Shown: positions 15,087 to 24,180 of the stretch, one piece after another
Position numbering within the stretch: position 1 is the first letter of the stretch
Layout: each line of letters begins with the position of its first letter
DNA from: Coemansia sp. RSA 922
Taxonomy: Eukaryota; Kickxellomycota; Kickxellomycetes; Kickxellales; Kickxellaceae
Length of the DNA stretch: 30,794 bases
NCBI GenBank assembly: GCA_027577415.1
Contig: JANBQS010000144.1
Location: 1 to 30,794, forward strand
Reading direction: 5' to 3'
Notes under the pieces: generated by a model
Databases searched by the model: none
What the model saw: the letters and a program-made list of their open reading frames with translations, nothing else
Told to the model about the DNA's origin: nothing
Made by a program: the position numbers and the translations under genes

Positions 15087-17573
15087 ATGCCAGTGTTACT
15101 TGACCTTAGTGACGTCCAGCGTCTTCAAGAGCACCTTCCGCTATGCGGTTTGCGACCGTGTCTGCCGTCTTACGATGGCAGCCATCGTCCGTCGGACAAA
15201 CTCGGCTATTCGAAATCACATTTCATGGCTAGCTCGTCGATAGTAAAATACGCGAATTCCAGCAGCACTGACACCCACAAGCTTTCTTCTCCATTGCTGA
15301 CAGTGTACAGCGAGGCGACCAGCTACAACGACGTCCTGAGTACTGGTATATGGCTTGTATCCTCTGAAGACGCGAAGCCGATATCACTTTCAACCTATGC
15401 GGCCAACTCTCCAACGAAGCATAGCGACGTAAAGCAAGAAAATGAAGGACCTAGCGATGCAGCCGGCGGTGACAACGAGTCTGAGCAGTCCTCCACGGGC
15501 CGTGGCCAGAATGACGACTTCAAGGAGAGTGATTCGAAGCAGACGAATAACAGAGGCGGCCAGGATAGCGAAGACAACGGCGCCTCCGGAGAGAAGAGCG
15601 ACGACGGTAGTGGCGACGACGGTAGTGATGACGACGACGAAGATGAGGACGACGGCGTTGTGCGATGCGTGTGCGGCGAGCGCAACGACGGCGAGCTCAT
15701 GATTCAGTGTGAGATATGCCAGGTATGGCAGCACACGCTGTGCATGGGAATCCGCGACGAGGCACACATTCCCGATAAGTACTATTGCGAGAAATGCCAT
15801 CCGCAAGACCACCCGTTCATCAACTCTCGGCCCCGCACCATGGTCTTGGCTGAAGCCAGCGCGATAGGCGCATCGACGATGATGCGCCGATCGGCGGTCA
15901 TGGCTGTTGCCAAAATGACCGCTCGCGAAGAGTATCGTTCTGCATCGGCTGCCGCTGCTATTGCTGCCTCTGTGGCTGCCGCTGCGACCCAGCCTGCGGG
16001 AGGAAAGTCTACGGGGGCCAATAGCCGTCGTTCATCGGCCAAAAAGCCTGCGACTAGCAGTGCTAGGAAGGCAGAGGGCTCCAATGGCGCGCAAAAGTCC
16101 TCGCGACGGGCGCCTCGCCGCAATCGCAGATCACAGCGTGGTACTGACGGAAATGGAGTCGATGGCAGCGAGGACGATTACGACGAAAGTAAGCCGATAG
16201 ATACCCCCAGCACTGGTGGCTCAGGCAATAGCGGTGCAAGCCGAGCCGATGGCGATGAGTCGGCTGATCGGCCCAAGAATGGGCGTCGCAGCAGCAATGC
16301 GGCTGCTATGAATAGCCCGCTGAGCGCGCGCAAGGCGCAGACGCCCAAGCGTACTGCTGCTGGTCAAGGTAGCGGTGGTGGCAAGCGGCGCAAGGTTGCA
16401 GGCAACCGGACGTCTGGCGAGTCGCCCAGCATGGAGCTGACACCGGAAGATGGGCTGCTTCCAAACGGAGGGGACGTGTTTGCTGAGGACCTGGTGGCAC
16501 GTATGATGAGCGCTGGCAAGTCGGGTACGCCAAAGGCGCAGCGTAACCGCTCGATATCCACCCTTGCCGGCACTGGAGCACTGGAGGCAGGCAGCCAAAA
16601 GCGACGTGGCAAGAGCGAGCCTGGATCGCCAACACAACTGTCGCCGTCGCCACCAGGGTTTTCGGCGGATTGTGGCGAATTGAGTACTGGCGCTGACTAT
16701 CCAGAGGATAATGAGACTCCGGGCACCGGCGAACAGCTGCAGCAGCAGCAGAGATCCGTCAAGCGTAAGCGCACAGGCGTCTCGGGTCGTAGTAATAGTA
16801 AGCACTTGCGTATGACTGTGTCGGCTGCCAATTCGCCGAGCCTTGGCGATGGCGCCTCGGCATTTGGGTTGTTTGCCGAGGGGTCAGGAGGGAGCCGTAG
16901 TGCCATGGTGCCTAACGAAGACGGCGCGTGTTCAGCAGAGGGCGACGACTCACATGTGGTGCAGCGCCAGTTGAAGCACAACTTCCCGCCGCTAGAGACC
17001 GAGGACGTCGACGGTAACCGCATCACTGTGCCGTCGAGTATGCTCAATTCGCAAGGTCAACCAATCTACTCGTCGGTGGCTGCTGACACGATGTGCAAGA
17101 TCCGGTACCCGCATGGCAGAGCCAGTCTCTATGAGCTTAACCGTCGCGCGAAGAATATGTTGGAGTGGCTCGGTAAGGCTCAGTCGGAGTACGAGCATGA
17201 GCGGCTTTCGTGGCTGCCCCCTCTCAGCCAGAGAGGTGCCAATTCAGCAAACTCCATGGCGAGTGCGCTTCCGGAGTTGGTGCCATCGCTGTCGCAGCCA
17301 AACGGAGAACCCAGTGGCGGAAGGCTGGCGATGCTGGTTAGAGATAGCTCGCATCAGCTTTCGGATGCTCCTACTTCGCCAATCAACCCGAGCGACTGGC
17401 CCACAGACGAAAACTATGACGGCGAGCAAGGTGTGACAGACCTTGCTAACGCCGCGTCATCGGGTACTCGAGAGGCGGAAGCTGGTGACCAGAACCGTCC
17501 ACGCTCTACGCTGTCTATGATGGAGGACCTGGTATGGCGACTCATCCGCTTCCAAGAGACATACTCCAACTGA
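15087..17573 (+). CDS. PHD-finger chromatin protein (Cti6-like)
   Basis: 828-residue nuclear protein. The PHD finger has a full C4HC3 set: Cys194, Cys196, Cys208, Cys211, His216, Cys219, Cys234 and Cys237, with the aromatic VWQH characteristic of H3K4me3-binding fingers. An acidic run (about 175-190) precedes it. Long low-complexity parts follow, rich in Ser, Gly and Ala with basic clusters (SSRRAPRRNRRSQR; GGKRRKV) that look like nuclear signals. A conserved-looking C-terminal piece, ASLYELNRRAKNMLEWLGKAQSEYE (about 675-699), resembles the tail of fungal Cti6-type PHD proteins. Yeast Cti6 belongs to the Rpd3L histone deacetylase complex; the same role is inferred. GC-rich codon use contrasts with family-1 genes. 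It converges on the TMEM208 gene, 83 bp away. Confidence 0.85.
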   Translation: MPVLLDLSDVQRLQEHLPLCGLRPCLPSYDGSHRPSDKLGYSKSHFMASSSIVKYANSSSTDTHKLSSPLLTVYSEATSYNDVLSTGIWLVSSEDAKPISLSTYAANSPTKHSDVKQENEGPSDAAGGDNESEQSSTGRGQNDDFKESDSKQTNNRGGQDSEDNGASGEKSDDGSGDDGSDDDDEDEDDGVVRCVCGERNDGELMIQCEICQVWQHTLCMGIRDEAHIPDKYYCEKCHPQDHPFINSRPRTMVLAEASAIGASTMMRRSAVMAVAKMTAREEYRSASAAAAIAASVAAAATQPAGGKSTGANSRRSSAKKPATSSARKAEGSNGAQKSSRRAPRRNRRSQRGTDGNGVDGSEDDYDESKPIDTPSTGGSGNSGASRADGDESADRPKNGRRSSNAAAMNSPLSARKAQTPKRTAAGQGSGGGKRRKVAGNRTSGESPSMELTPEDGLLPNGGDVFAEDLVARMMSAGKSGTPKAQRNRSISTLAGTGALEAGSQKRRGKSEPGSPTQLSPSPPGFSADCGELSTGADYPEDNETPGTGEQLQQQQRSVKRKRTGVSGRSNSKHLRMTVSAANSPSLGDGASAFGLFAEGSGGSRSAMVPNEDGACSAEGDDSHVVQRQLKHNFPPLETEDVDGNRITVPSSMLNSQGQPIYSSVAADTMCKIRYPHGRASLYELNRRAKNMLEWLGKAQSEYEHERLSWLPPLSQRGANSANSMASALPELVPSLSQPNGEPSGGRLAMLVRDSSHQLSDAPTSPINPSDWPTDENYDGEQGVTDLANAASSGTREAEAGDQNRPRSTLSMMEDLVWRLIRFQETYSN

Positions 17574-17656
17574 CTGTAGTACATATAGCCTGCTTTATTG
17601 GGCGTTTTTCTTTTCTTTTGACTGAAAGTTACGAATGAAATGCAATACTCTACGAA

Positions 17657-18288
17657 TTAGCGCGAGTACTTTACTCGCTGTTGCTTGCGTTCCTTTTTCT
17701 CTTGCCGTTTCTTGTCCTTTTCACTGTCGCCTTCGGCTGCGGCGGCGGAGGCTGGTCCTGCCGCTGCCGTGCCGCTCTGCGATCTGATAAACTGCAGAAC
17801 ATAGGGGCCGAACGCGTAGGCCAAATAAACCGGGATCGCCAAATACAAGCACCATGCCCATTTCGTCAATAGGCTCAGCAGGTGCACTAGCCAGGACACG
17901 TAGATGTAGTCAAACATGTAGGACACCAGGCCTGGCTGACTTAGATCCGTGCCGCTGTCTATTAGGATACCGCCGGGATCGTACCTGGGTCGGGATACTT
18001 TGTACAGGTTCAGATATAGGAAGGATTCGATGGCTACTGTGGCTAGGTAGAGGATGGTTTCGGTCCAGTTTATGCTGCGGTATTGGAGAACGAAACGAAC
18101 CAGAATGTATAGGGCGTTGATAGCGAGATACGCCTTGTCTATTATTGCCATGCGCGCGGCATTTTCTTGCGCGATTCGCTTGGCGGACTGATTCGCCTAC
18201 ATTTTTGAGTGCAATGGCGGGGTTATTAGTAGACGGTCCAAGTACTCGGTGGCGGGCTAGAAATGAGTCGCTTAAGAGTACTTGCCAT
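17657..18288 (-). CDS. Snd2/TMEM208 ER membrane protein, with one intron
   Basis: Proposed exons are 18286-18288 (ATG only) and 17657-18196, giving 180 residues. The protein matches the TMEM208/DUF788 family, whose yeast member Snd2 works in SRP-independent targeting to the ER. Visible are an N-terminal SAKRIAQENAAR, four hydrophobic segments, the conserved central string SRPRYDPGGILIDSGTDLSQ then PGLVSYMFDYIYVSW, and a charged lysine-rich C-terminus. An internal ATG at 18151 would lose the conserved N-terminus. The upstream in-frame sequence reads ANQSAKRIAQENAAR directly after a TAG acceptor. The only frame-keeping donor is ATG followed by GCAAGT, a GC-AG intron of 89 bp with branch-like TACTAATAAC. 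It is divergent from the IPP isomerase gene. Confidence 0.85.
18197..18285 (-). other. GC-AG intron directly after the start codon
   Basis: 89 bp. The donor GCAAGT is the strong consensus for the rare GC-AG class, the branch region is TACTAATAAC about 27 nt before the acceptor, and the acceptor is TGTAG. Using the overlapping GT donor four bases further on would shift the frame and destroy the protein. Confidence 0.6.
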
Positions 18289-18496
18289 ATTTTTTTGGGG
18301 GGTTATAAATTATTGCAAATAAACGCTGAAATTTCGACAACAGAAAAAGGAAAGAAAGAGCAGCCAAAATACTCATGCATGCTGACCGATTGTCGTCGTT
18401 TCCGAGAGATAATACAGCAAATTTGTTGTCGTCTTATCTCTCTTTTCTGTCCAAAATATTCCCTTAATTACTATTTTGTTATATTTTTTACTTACC
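18289..18496. promoter_or_regulatory. Divergent promoter, TMEM208 and IPP isomerase genes
   Basis: A 208 bp gap between divergent start codons, with TTATAAATT near 18302 and CT-rich DNA before the isomerase ATG. Confidence 0.45.
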
Positions 18497-19195
18497 ATGC
18501 TACAGCAAGATACTTCTGTCGACTTTAGCGGCTACGACGAGGAGCAGGTCCGTCTAATGGAGGAAATGTGCATTCTAGTGGACGAGAATGACAAGGCCAT
18601 CGGTCCGGCTAGCAAGAAGACCTGTCACCTAATGGAAAACATCAACACTGGTATGCTGCATCGGGCGTTTTCAGTATTCTTATTCAACTCACGGAATGAG
18701 CTTCTTTTGCAGCAGCGCGCGTCTGAGAAGATTACGTTCCCCGACTGCTACACCAACACTTGTTGCTCGCACCCACTTTACGTTCCCAGAGAACTGGATG
18801 AGGTCAATCAGATGGGCGTGAAGCGCGCAGCGCAGCGTAAATTGGAGCACGAGCTGGGTATTAAACCGGAGCAGGTTCCCCTTGACAAGTTCCAGTACTT
18901 GACGAGGATTCATTATGTGTCGCCGTCGGATGGGCAGTGGGGAGAGCATGAGATTGATTATATTCTGTTTATCAAGGCTGATGTCGATTTGGACGTTAAC
19001 GAGAATGAGGTCGGAAGCGTCAAATATGTGTCCAAGGAGGAGATGATGGAGATTATCGAGACTGCCGAGGAGACGGGGACGAAGCTTACGCCTTGGTTCA
19101 AGCTTATTGATACTAACTTTTTGTACAAGTGGTGGGATCAGCTCGACGACTTGTCGGCCTGTGTTGATACCGAGACCATCCACCGTCTACTCTAA
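18497..19195 (+). CDS. IDI1: Isopentenyl-diphosphate delta-isomerase, type 1
   Basis: 232 residues. Interconverts isopentenyl and dimethylallyl diphosphate in the mevalonate pathway that feeds sterols, ubiquinone and prenylation. It is a Nudix-fold enzyme. Hallmarks are HRAFSVFLFNS (55-65), TNTCCSHPL with catalytic Cys90, AAQRKLEHELGI in the Nudix helix position, and WGEHEIDYI with Glu150 and catalytic Glu152. The C-terminal FLYKWWDQL is also typical. Length equals that of animal and fungal enzymes. The ATG at 18497 is the first in frame and lies in a good context (TTACCATGC). No intron is present. Confidence 0.96.
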   Translation: MLQQDTSVDFSGYDEEQVRLMEEMCILVDENDKAIGPASKKTCHLMENINTGMLHRAFSVFLFNSRNELLLQQRASEKITFPDCYTNTCCSHPLYVPRELDEVNQMGVKRAAQRKLEHELGIKPEQVPLDKFQYLTRIHYVSPSDGQWGEHEIDYILFIKADVDLDVNENEVGSVKYVSKEEMMEIIETAEETGTKLTPWFKLIDTNFLYKWWDQLDDLSACVDTETIHRLL

Positions 19196-19341
19196 AAACC
19201 GTACTTGTCTGGACTAGGGCTTCTCACACTATTTTATAGTATTTTTTTGTCCATTGTTGAGATGTTTTTTTTAATCTCGCTTTATCCTTGAACTATTCTT
19301 GCAAACTCTCGTCTAGTTACTTTTCCCGCTAAAATTTCGAC

Positions 19342-19938
19342 ATGCCATCTATTACTCTATTTGCCAACTCTACATACTTTCTGGTCGACGAATGGTTGGA
19401 GTCGATGGAGCATCTGATCAAATACGCGGGGTACGACTTTAGTCGTATATTGTCTCAAGTGGACATGTCCATAACAGCCAGTTGGATTCGCTGGGTGTAG
19501 CGGGAGGGTAAGCCTCACAGCTGGGGTTCATTCAAGGAGTATATGACTGAAGAGCACTATCCACGCAAATCTCACAGGCAGCTAGGCTATGAGCTGGGAA
19601 GGCTGTCGACAGACCAGTGCATTGCAGGCTTTAATGCCTATTTCTGGCATTTGGCCAAGGCCCTGGGCAAGGAGAAGGATCTGGTAATGGCTGGACTGTA
19701 TATAGCAATGATACCTGCTACGTTTCGTATTCAGGCGGCTCTTTTTCCTGAAGATACTCCGCTTAAAACAGTGATGGATCGCGTGGCCTTGTATGTAGAC
19801 GTACACATTACTGAGTATAATCGGGACTTTGTGAGGTCTGATGACACAAAATATACGGATTTCTTGCCGCAGGCCAACAATAACGGTTCACGTAGGCGCA
19901 GAAACAGGGGCAAGGGCAAGAGCGCTGCCACCAACTAG
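19342..19938 (+). pseudogene. Lone retrotransposon Gag-like ORF interrupted by one TAG
   Basis: One continuous frame of 198 sense positions, with an ATG at 19342 and a TAG at codon 53 (19498-19500). Sequence on both sides of the TAG reads as one Gag-like capsid domain: a tryptophan pair SWIRW before it, then HSWGSFKEYM, YELGRL, CIAGFNAYFWHLAKALG and MAGLYIAMIPATFRIQ, the spacing seen in Ty3/gypsy-type Gag proteins. The C-terminus is basic (NNNGSRRRRNRGKGKS) and there is no zinc knuckle. No protease or reverse transcriptase follows; the next gene is convergent and 183 bp away. It may be a decayed fragment, or a domesticated gag with recoding or a recent nonsense change (CAG to TAG is one transition). 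A frame free of other defects argues for recent loss or selection. Confidence 0.6.
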
Positions 19939-20121
19939 CCATCTTCATCCCAGTGATCAGTTCACCAGGTTTAAAGACTAGTATCGAATACGACGTTTCA
20001 GCAATAGCAGCGAGATCAAAACATGAGACGTAAAGATAAGGTTGAATACACTGAAATTGGCAGGCAGCAAAATAAAAAAAAAAATATTCTGCAAAAACGA
20101 AAGGAGGCCCCATGAGGCGTT

Positions 20122-20574
20122 CTAGTTAGTAAGTGGAGTCCTCTCGTGGATCTGAGGCTTATTAGTCGGGGCGCCAGGGAGATCCTTCTTCCAACCAAAG
20201 GCCGTAAACAAGCACTCGTTAAGGCCCTTTTCCGGGTTACGACACCGGCCTAGGTCTTGGTTTTTACCGTCGAGACATTTCCAGTGTGCGCGAAACTCGT
20301 CCTGGCATTTAGACTGAATCTTTTGCAATGCGTCTATTGCACAGCGCGTAACCTTACGACCCTCTAATAGACAGTGTTCTGGATTACGGTTTTCGTTTTT
20401 GCACAGCATAAAGTCCTCGTTGTACTCCTTGCACAGGGTGCCGATAAAGAAGGACGCGGATTTGAGTGGTGCTCCAGTGCTACCGACTTCATTGACATGT
20501 GGCAAATGAGCGGGTGGTGGTGTTGGGTCTACCCAATCTTCGCCCTTGAAATTCTTGTAGCCCGGATTGACCAT
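20122..20574 (-). CDS. Complex I accessory subunit NDUFA8-like
   Basis: 150-residue intermembrane-space subunit of mitochondrial NADH:ubiquinone oxidoreductase. Four CX9C motifs are exact: Cys48/58, Cys68/78, Cys90/100 and Cys111/121, the double CHCH arrangement of NDUFA8 (PGIV). The N-terminal string DWVDPTPPPAHLPHVNEVG and APLKSASFFIGTLCKEYNED are typical of fungal members. Oxidation through the Mia40 pathway is expected from the cysteine pattern. The ATG at 20574 fits the family. Upstream on the same strand, another ATG at 20691-20693 is followed directly by a perfect donor GTATGT and a T-rich stretch. Splicing to an acceptor ending at 20596 would add eight residues in frame, so the start is uncertain by a few codons. 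Confidence 0.9.
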   Translation of the reverse strand: MVNPGYKNFKGEDWVDPTPPPAHLPHVNEVGSTGAPLKSASFFIGTLCKEYNEDFMLCKNENRNPEHCLLEGRKVTRCAIDALQKIQSKCQDEFRAHWKCLDGKNQDLGRCRNPEKGLNECLFTAFGWKKDLPGAPTNKPQIHERTPLTN

Positions 20575-20595
20575 GTGTGAATAACCGCACCCGTT

Positions 20596-20690
20596 CTCTA
20601 ATTTTAAGAGTAAGAAAAAAAATAAAACGTATAAAGAAAAATAGAAATTCAAAGATATAAATCGCGTTATCTTGCTGGATTTGTACATAC
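20596..20690 (-). other. Probable intron at the 5' end of the NDUFA8 gene
   Basis: Donor GTATGT follows an ATG immediately. The interior is T-rich, and two acceptors sit side by side (TTAG and AGAG). Only the second keeps an upstream ATG in frame with the protein. If the first is used, the upstream ATG would open a different short frame. Confidence 0.45.
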
Positions 20691-20958
20691 CATCTTTCTG
20701 ATTTGATTAGCGTTGATCACAAACGCGTGCCTTTGTTCCCTGGTTTTTTTTTCTCGCGCCACAGGCTGAGGGGCGACTCCCACTACAATGGTTTTTCTAT
20801 TTACATTACTTTCTGCCACTTTTTTTTTATTGCCTCACCTCTCAATTCCACTATTTCAACCACCCTCATTCATTTTATATACTTTTAAACGTTTTGTATT
20901 ATTATCACTCTTGGTTTTTTCCACCATATTTCTCGTTTGTTTACGATATCCAGCAGCA

Positions 20959-22824
20959 ATGGTTGGTAGAACAATTGGCGAGGATGGCGGCAGCGGCGGC
21001 AAGGGGTTTTCGTTGTTTTCGGCCTTCAATGGTTTGTTTGAGCGGGCACGTTCGTCAGCAGAGAAAGAGTCACAGCGGTTGTTTACCTCGCCTATTCCTG
21101 ACTCCAGGGTAGCCAAGGAGCGGAGACTGGATAGGCCCGAAGGCGAAAGGACAGCAGATAGTTTCTCACAGGAACAATATACGACCAACAGTGGTAGCCC
21201 ACGCAGCACACTAGATATGGCTAAGCGGCGACCCAGGCCGGTACGGACGCAGAGCTCGAGAACTGGGACTCCATCACGCAAGCGTCCAACCCCAAACGCT
21301 CGCTCGCCACCAGTCCACACTAATTCAACTGAGGAAACTACAGTCGAGCCCTTGTCACCACTGTCGGCCGCAGCAATAGGTAAGTCTGAACTTTGCACTT
21401 GCTTTTTGCTCTCACCAAACGTTTGCGAAACGACCTTTTTTTTACTGACCCAGCTTTGTCATTCTTTTTTCTTCCCGACCATTGTAGATGACGACGCAGC
21501 AGCTGCAGATAATAGACGCCCGCACGATGCAATGGATGCGCCGACACCTACTCCGAGCACCATGTCTAAACGCAAGCGCAGCGTGATAAGGCCACCATCG
21601 CCTGTGCTCGAAGAGTACGCAGATTCGCCCAAAAGAGTACGTGCCGGCGCTACTGATAGCTACGCATTTACCACGGGCGCCATGGGCTCAACAAGAAGCA
21701 CGCCTGATACCAATTCGCGGGATGCTGATTTTATCAATTCCCGGGCTATGCCGCCACCAGACTATGATGCATATGGAGAGGAGGACTATGGAGCTGAGAG
21801 ACATAGTTTCGAGCTAGCTCGCGATTCTGCTGCTCAGCCCCAGGAGGCAGATGTTTCGGCATTTTCGACTCCGCCAGTGGCTATACAGCGGACCAGCACA
21901 GTGTCGACAGCAGTGTCCGACTCGACGTACCGGTTCAGGAACGACGCCCCCATGCCAATTATGCGCAGCAGTGAGTATGGTAATGCACGGCGAGCTGAGG
22001 CCGCACCACACCGTCAAAGCGCAATGCCGCGACTGAGCAATATGCCCATTGAAAAGCTCGAGTTGCCTGTTCGGCAGATTCCGACTATAGCGGAGCCGTC
22101 GCCGGTGGTCGAGCGTGGACGGCTAGAAAAGGTCGAGCGCGAGCTGCATCGGTTGAAGAAGATTATCGCCTCGTTGCTGCCCGACGAGCTCAACGACGAT
22201 GATCTGAGGTCAGTGTATGGCGACCTAGACCAGCATCAACCGCGGCGACTATCGTCGGACGATATTATCATGCAGCTGATGAAGACGAGGCTGGGCGCTG
22301 GGGCGCAGTTCTCTTCCAGGTACAATGGCCCGCAGTCAATGCGCGACCGAGAGTCTTTGCTGAACCTGCCGCCCTCGCCTACGTCGAACTCGCCTACGAA
22401 CTATGGACTGTCTGCCGGCTCTATGCCTCCGCCGTCTGCGCCGCCACCGCCTCCGATGGCGCCGCCTCCGCCGCCAATGGTGTCTGCTGCTGCGCTGATG
22501 GCTGGTCGGTCCAACCTCTATCACAGTCAGGAGGCCACGGGTCGCCCACGGAGCGTGGCGTCGTTGCTGAGGCGAGACTCAATGACCTCGGACGCTACCT
22601 CGTCGATGATGGGCGATTACCAGCCGGTGCACTTGGCCACTGTGCGGCGCTTGCGAGCTGACTTGCGCCCGCTGCCTCCCAAATCGCAAATAACGTCGCT
22701 GCAGAAGAAACAAACACCGCCGCCACCCCACAAGGACCCTGGAGTGATGACGCAGCTTTTGGAGGAAATGAAACATCATAAGCTCCGCTCTGTTACCAAA
22801 CCCAAGGACATGGCCATTCACTAG
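20959..22824 (+). CDS. Proline-rich protein with WH2-like C-terminus, one intron
   Basis: Exons 20959-21379 and 21488-22824 give 585 residues, not recognised as a named protein. In order: a short GKGFSLFSAFNGLFERAR segment, a Ser/Arg/Pro-rich part, a nuclear-signal-like SKRKRS (167-172), a coiled-coil candidate LEKVERELHRLKKIIASLLP (about 351-370), proline runs (about 453-476) and a conserved-looking end with PGVMTQLLEEMKHHKLRSVT. The last piece resembles an actin-binding WH2 motif (hydrophobic helix then KLR-V), which together with polyproline would suit a cytoskeletal role; this is only pattern similarity. The start at 20959 is preferred because the upstream frame is hydrophobic, T-rich leader. 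It is divergent from the NDUFA8 gene. Confidence 0.75.
   Translation: MVGRTIGEDGGSGGKGFSLFSAFNGLFERARSSAEKESQRLFTSPIPDSRVAKERRLDRPEGERTADSFSQEQYTTNSGSPRSTLDMAKRRPRPVRTQSSRTGTPSRKRPTPNARSPPVHTNSTEETTVEPLSPLSAAAIGKSELCTCFLLSPNVCETTFFLLTQLCHSFFFPTIVDDDAAAADNRRPHDAMDAPTPTPSTMSKRKRSVIRPPSPVLEEYADSPKRVRAGATDSYAFTTGAMGSTRSTPDTNSRDADFINSRAMPPPDYDAYGEEDYGAERHSFELARDSAAQPQEADVSAFSTPPVAIQRTSTVSTAVSDSTYRFRNDAPMPIMRSSEYGNARRAEAAPHRQSAMPRLSNMPIEKLELPVRQIPTIAEPSPVVERGRLEKVERELHRLKKIIASLLPDELNDDDLRSVYGDLDQHQPRRLSSDDIIMQLMKTRLGAGAQFSSRYNGPQSMRDRESLLNLPPSPTSNSPTNYGLSAGSMPPPSAPPPPPMAPPPPPMVSAAALMAGRSNLYHSQEATGRPRSVASLLRRDSMTSDATSSMMGDYQPVHLATVRRLRADLRPLPPKSQITSLQKKQTPPPPHKDPGVMTQLLEEMKHHKLRSVTKPKDMAIH
21380..21487 (+). 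other. Intron of the proline-rich gene, 108 bp and frame-neutral
   Basis: Donor GTAAGT, T-rich interior, acceptor ATTGTAG. Its length is a multiple of three and it has no in-frame stop, so it can be translated through; the product would gain a hydrophobic cysteine-rich insert quite unlike its surroundings, which marks it as an intron. Confidence 0.85.
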
Positions 22825-22889
22825 ACAACATTTACAATTTGCACATATATTTCTTTTTTTATATATTGTGTGGCATCGCATTCGCCTTT

Positions 22890-23330
22890 ATTAAGGAGGC
22901 TGTGAATGCAGGTTTGCAGCTTCCAGTGTACCAATTTTTTGCCACATATGCCTGTCAGTCATTACCCGCGTTCTTTGTGTGGAGCGACTTTGTTGCTGAC
23001 TATTGATCCAAAAGGTTCAGCTTTCTGGGGGCATGTATCATGCTACTTGTAAAGGAGCTACCAAAGAGCTAGCATTCAAGGAGGCCAATGCCTTTATTGC
23101 TTTACATACTAATGTCGTTGAGCCTGGTGTGAGCCTAGATGCTGCCGATCATGAGGTTGAAAGGGATTGTGATGTAGTACATGCTTATTTTTTTGTTTAA
23201 CTTCCGTGTAGAGGACAATATGATTGTTGGTCATGCTGAAAGGTATTCAATGACATTGGTTATCAACAGAAGGCCTGTCGCTACTCCAGGTCCTGTTGCC
23301 GAACCAGTCGAATTCGTTAACCGTTAAGGC
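22890..23330 (+). pseudogene. Degenerate coding remnant, unrecognised
   Basis: Protein-like stretches appear in shifting frames: FIKEAVNAGLQLPVYQFF from about 22888, then QKVQLSGGMYHATCKGATKE from about 23006 running open to 23200, then SMTLVINRRPVATPGPVAEP near 23250. Stops and frame changes separate them. The middle part has a faint double-stranded-RNA-binding look (GATKELAFKEANAFIALH), but no family is assigned. A string TTTAACTTCCGTGTAG at 23197-23212 could be an acceptor, so an intron-containing gene cannot be excluded. Confidence 0.3.
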
Positions 23331-24180
23331 AGCATTAGGACCAATGTTTGTGAGCGACTAGCAAACTATTTGACGGATTACGCACACTGTCCCTTGGTTT
23401 CTTTTCAGGCCAAAGGCATTGTGACAATGGCTGTGTGCTGCTTACATGAGTACTTGGTAAAGGTTATATATTTTTTATTAGCATAATGGCTCAATAAACA
23501 ATGTTAATTTGTAGTTGGTGGGCTGACATGTGGATGTCCTTTCTTTTTTTTTCGTGAACACTGTTTTACTTCTTAAGTGTGGTTCTTTTTGTCAACAATC
23601 TCTATATTTCGCTTCAACGGTAGTATCCAAAAAAGTGCTCACGGCAGTCGGAAGGTGTTTCTTTGGCCAAAGACAGGGTGACTTTGACATTACCACTTTT
23701 TCACGTCAGAAATCTGCTTTGATAATGACGAGAGTGGGAGGAGAGGCAAGAATGCCACTTTGGTCATTACCTCCAATGATGTCACTTGCAGTCTGAGAGG
23801 GTAGATACATCATTAGATGTTTTTTGAGCAAAAGGTGACGCTGGCATGTTGTCATACCTGTAAATTGCTTCATACTGACCGCATTTATCCCCCCATTTTT
23901 CCAAGCTCGTAAGTTCACAGTCAGTCTACAAAAAAAAAAAAGAAGTACGTAATTGGCTATGATGAAACGCTTTTCTCGTCATGGTATTCGACAGGTAATG
24001 ACTGCAAGCTCAACGTAAATTTTCCAGTCTTCCTGCTGCACCCCCTTTTTTTGCCTGGCCAACATGATATAAAAAGAGCGCATGAGGCATTGCCCACATT
24101 TTTCTTCTTCTCTCTATCCAACATCTCAGCATTTCTATCAGCTCAATATTCACTAGCCCATTAGAACAACCAATTGAAAC
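23331..24180 (+). promoter_or_regulatory. Type-2-derived promoter module of family-1 gene D
   Basis: The part from about 23575 is a diverged relative of the gene B and C modules. It has a perfect palindrome TCTTTGGCCAAAGA (23660-23673) in the place of their CTTT/AAAG dyad, AAATCTGCTTTGATAATGAC, degenerate CREs (TGACGAGA and TGATGTCA), and TATAAAAAG at 24068-24076, 113 bp before the ATG. The TTCTAGAA dyad is lost. The first ~240 bp (to about 23575) are AT-rich and unassigned. Confidence 0.5.

Noticed and set aside
15229..17198. Many long antisense frames opposite the PHD gene
   Set aside because: They are a by-product of GC-rich low-complexity codons (Ser, Ala, Gly) on the coding strand.
19498..19534. 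An intron removing the TAG in the Gag-like gene
   Set aside because: The only nearby donor-acceptor pair (GTAAGCC to CACAG) is far too short and lies after the TAG. Longer choices would remove conserved Gag residues.
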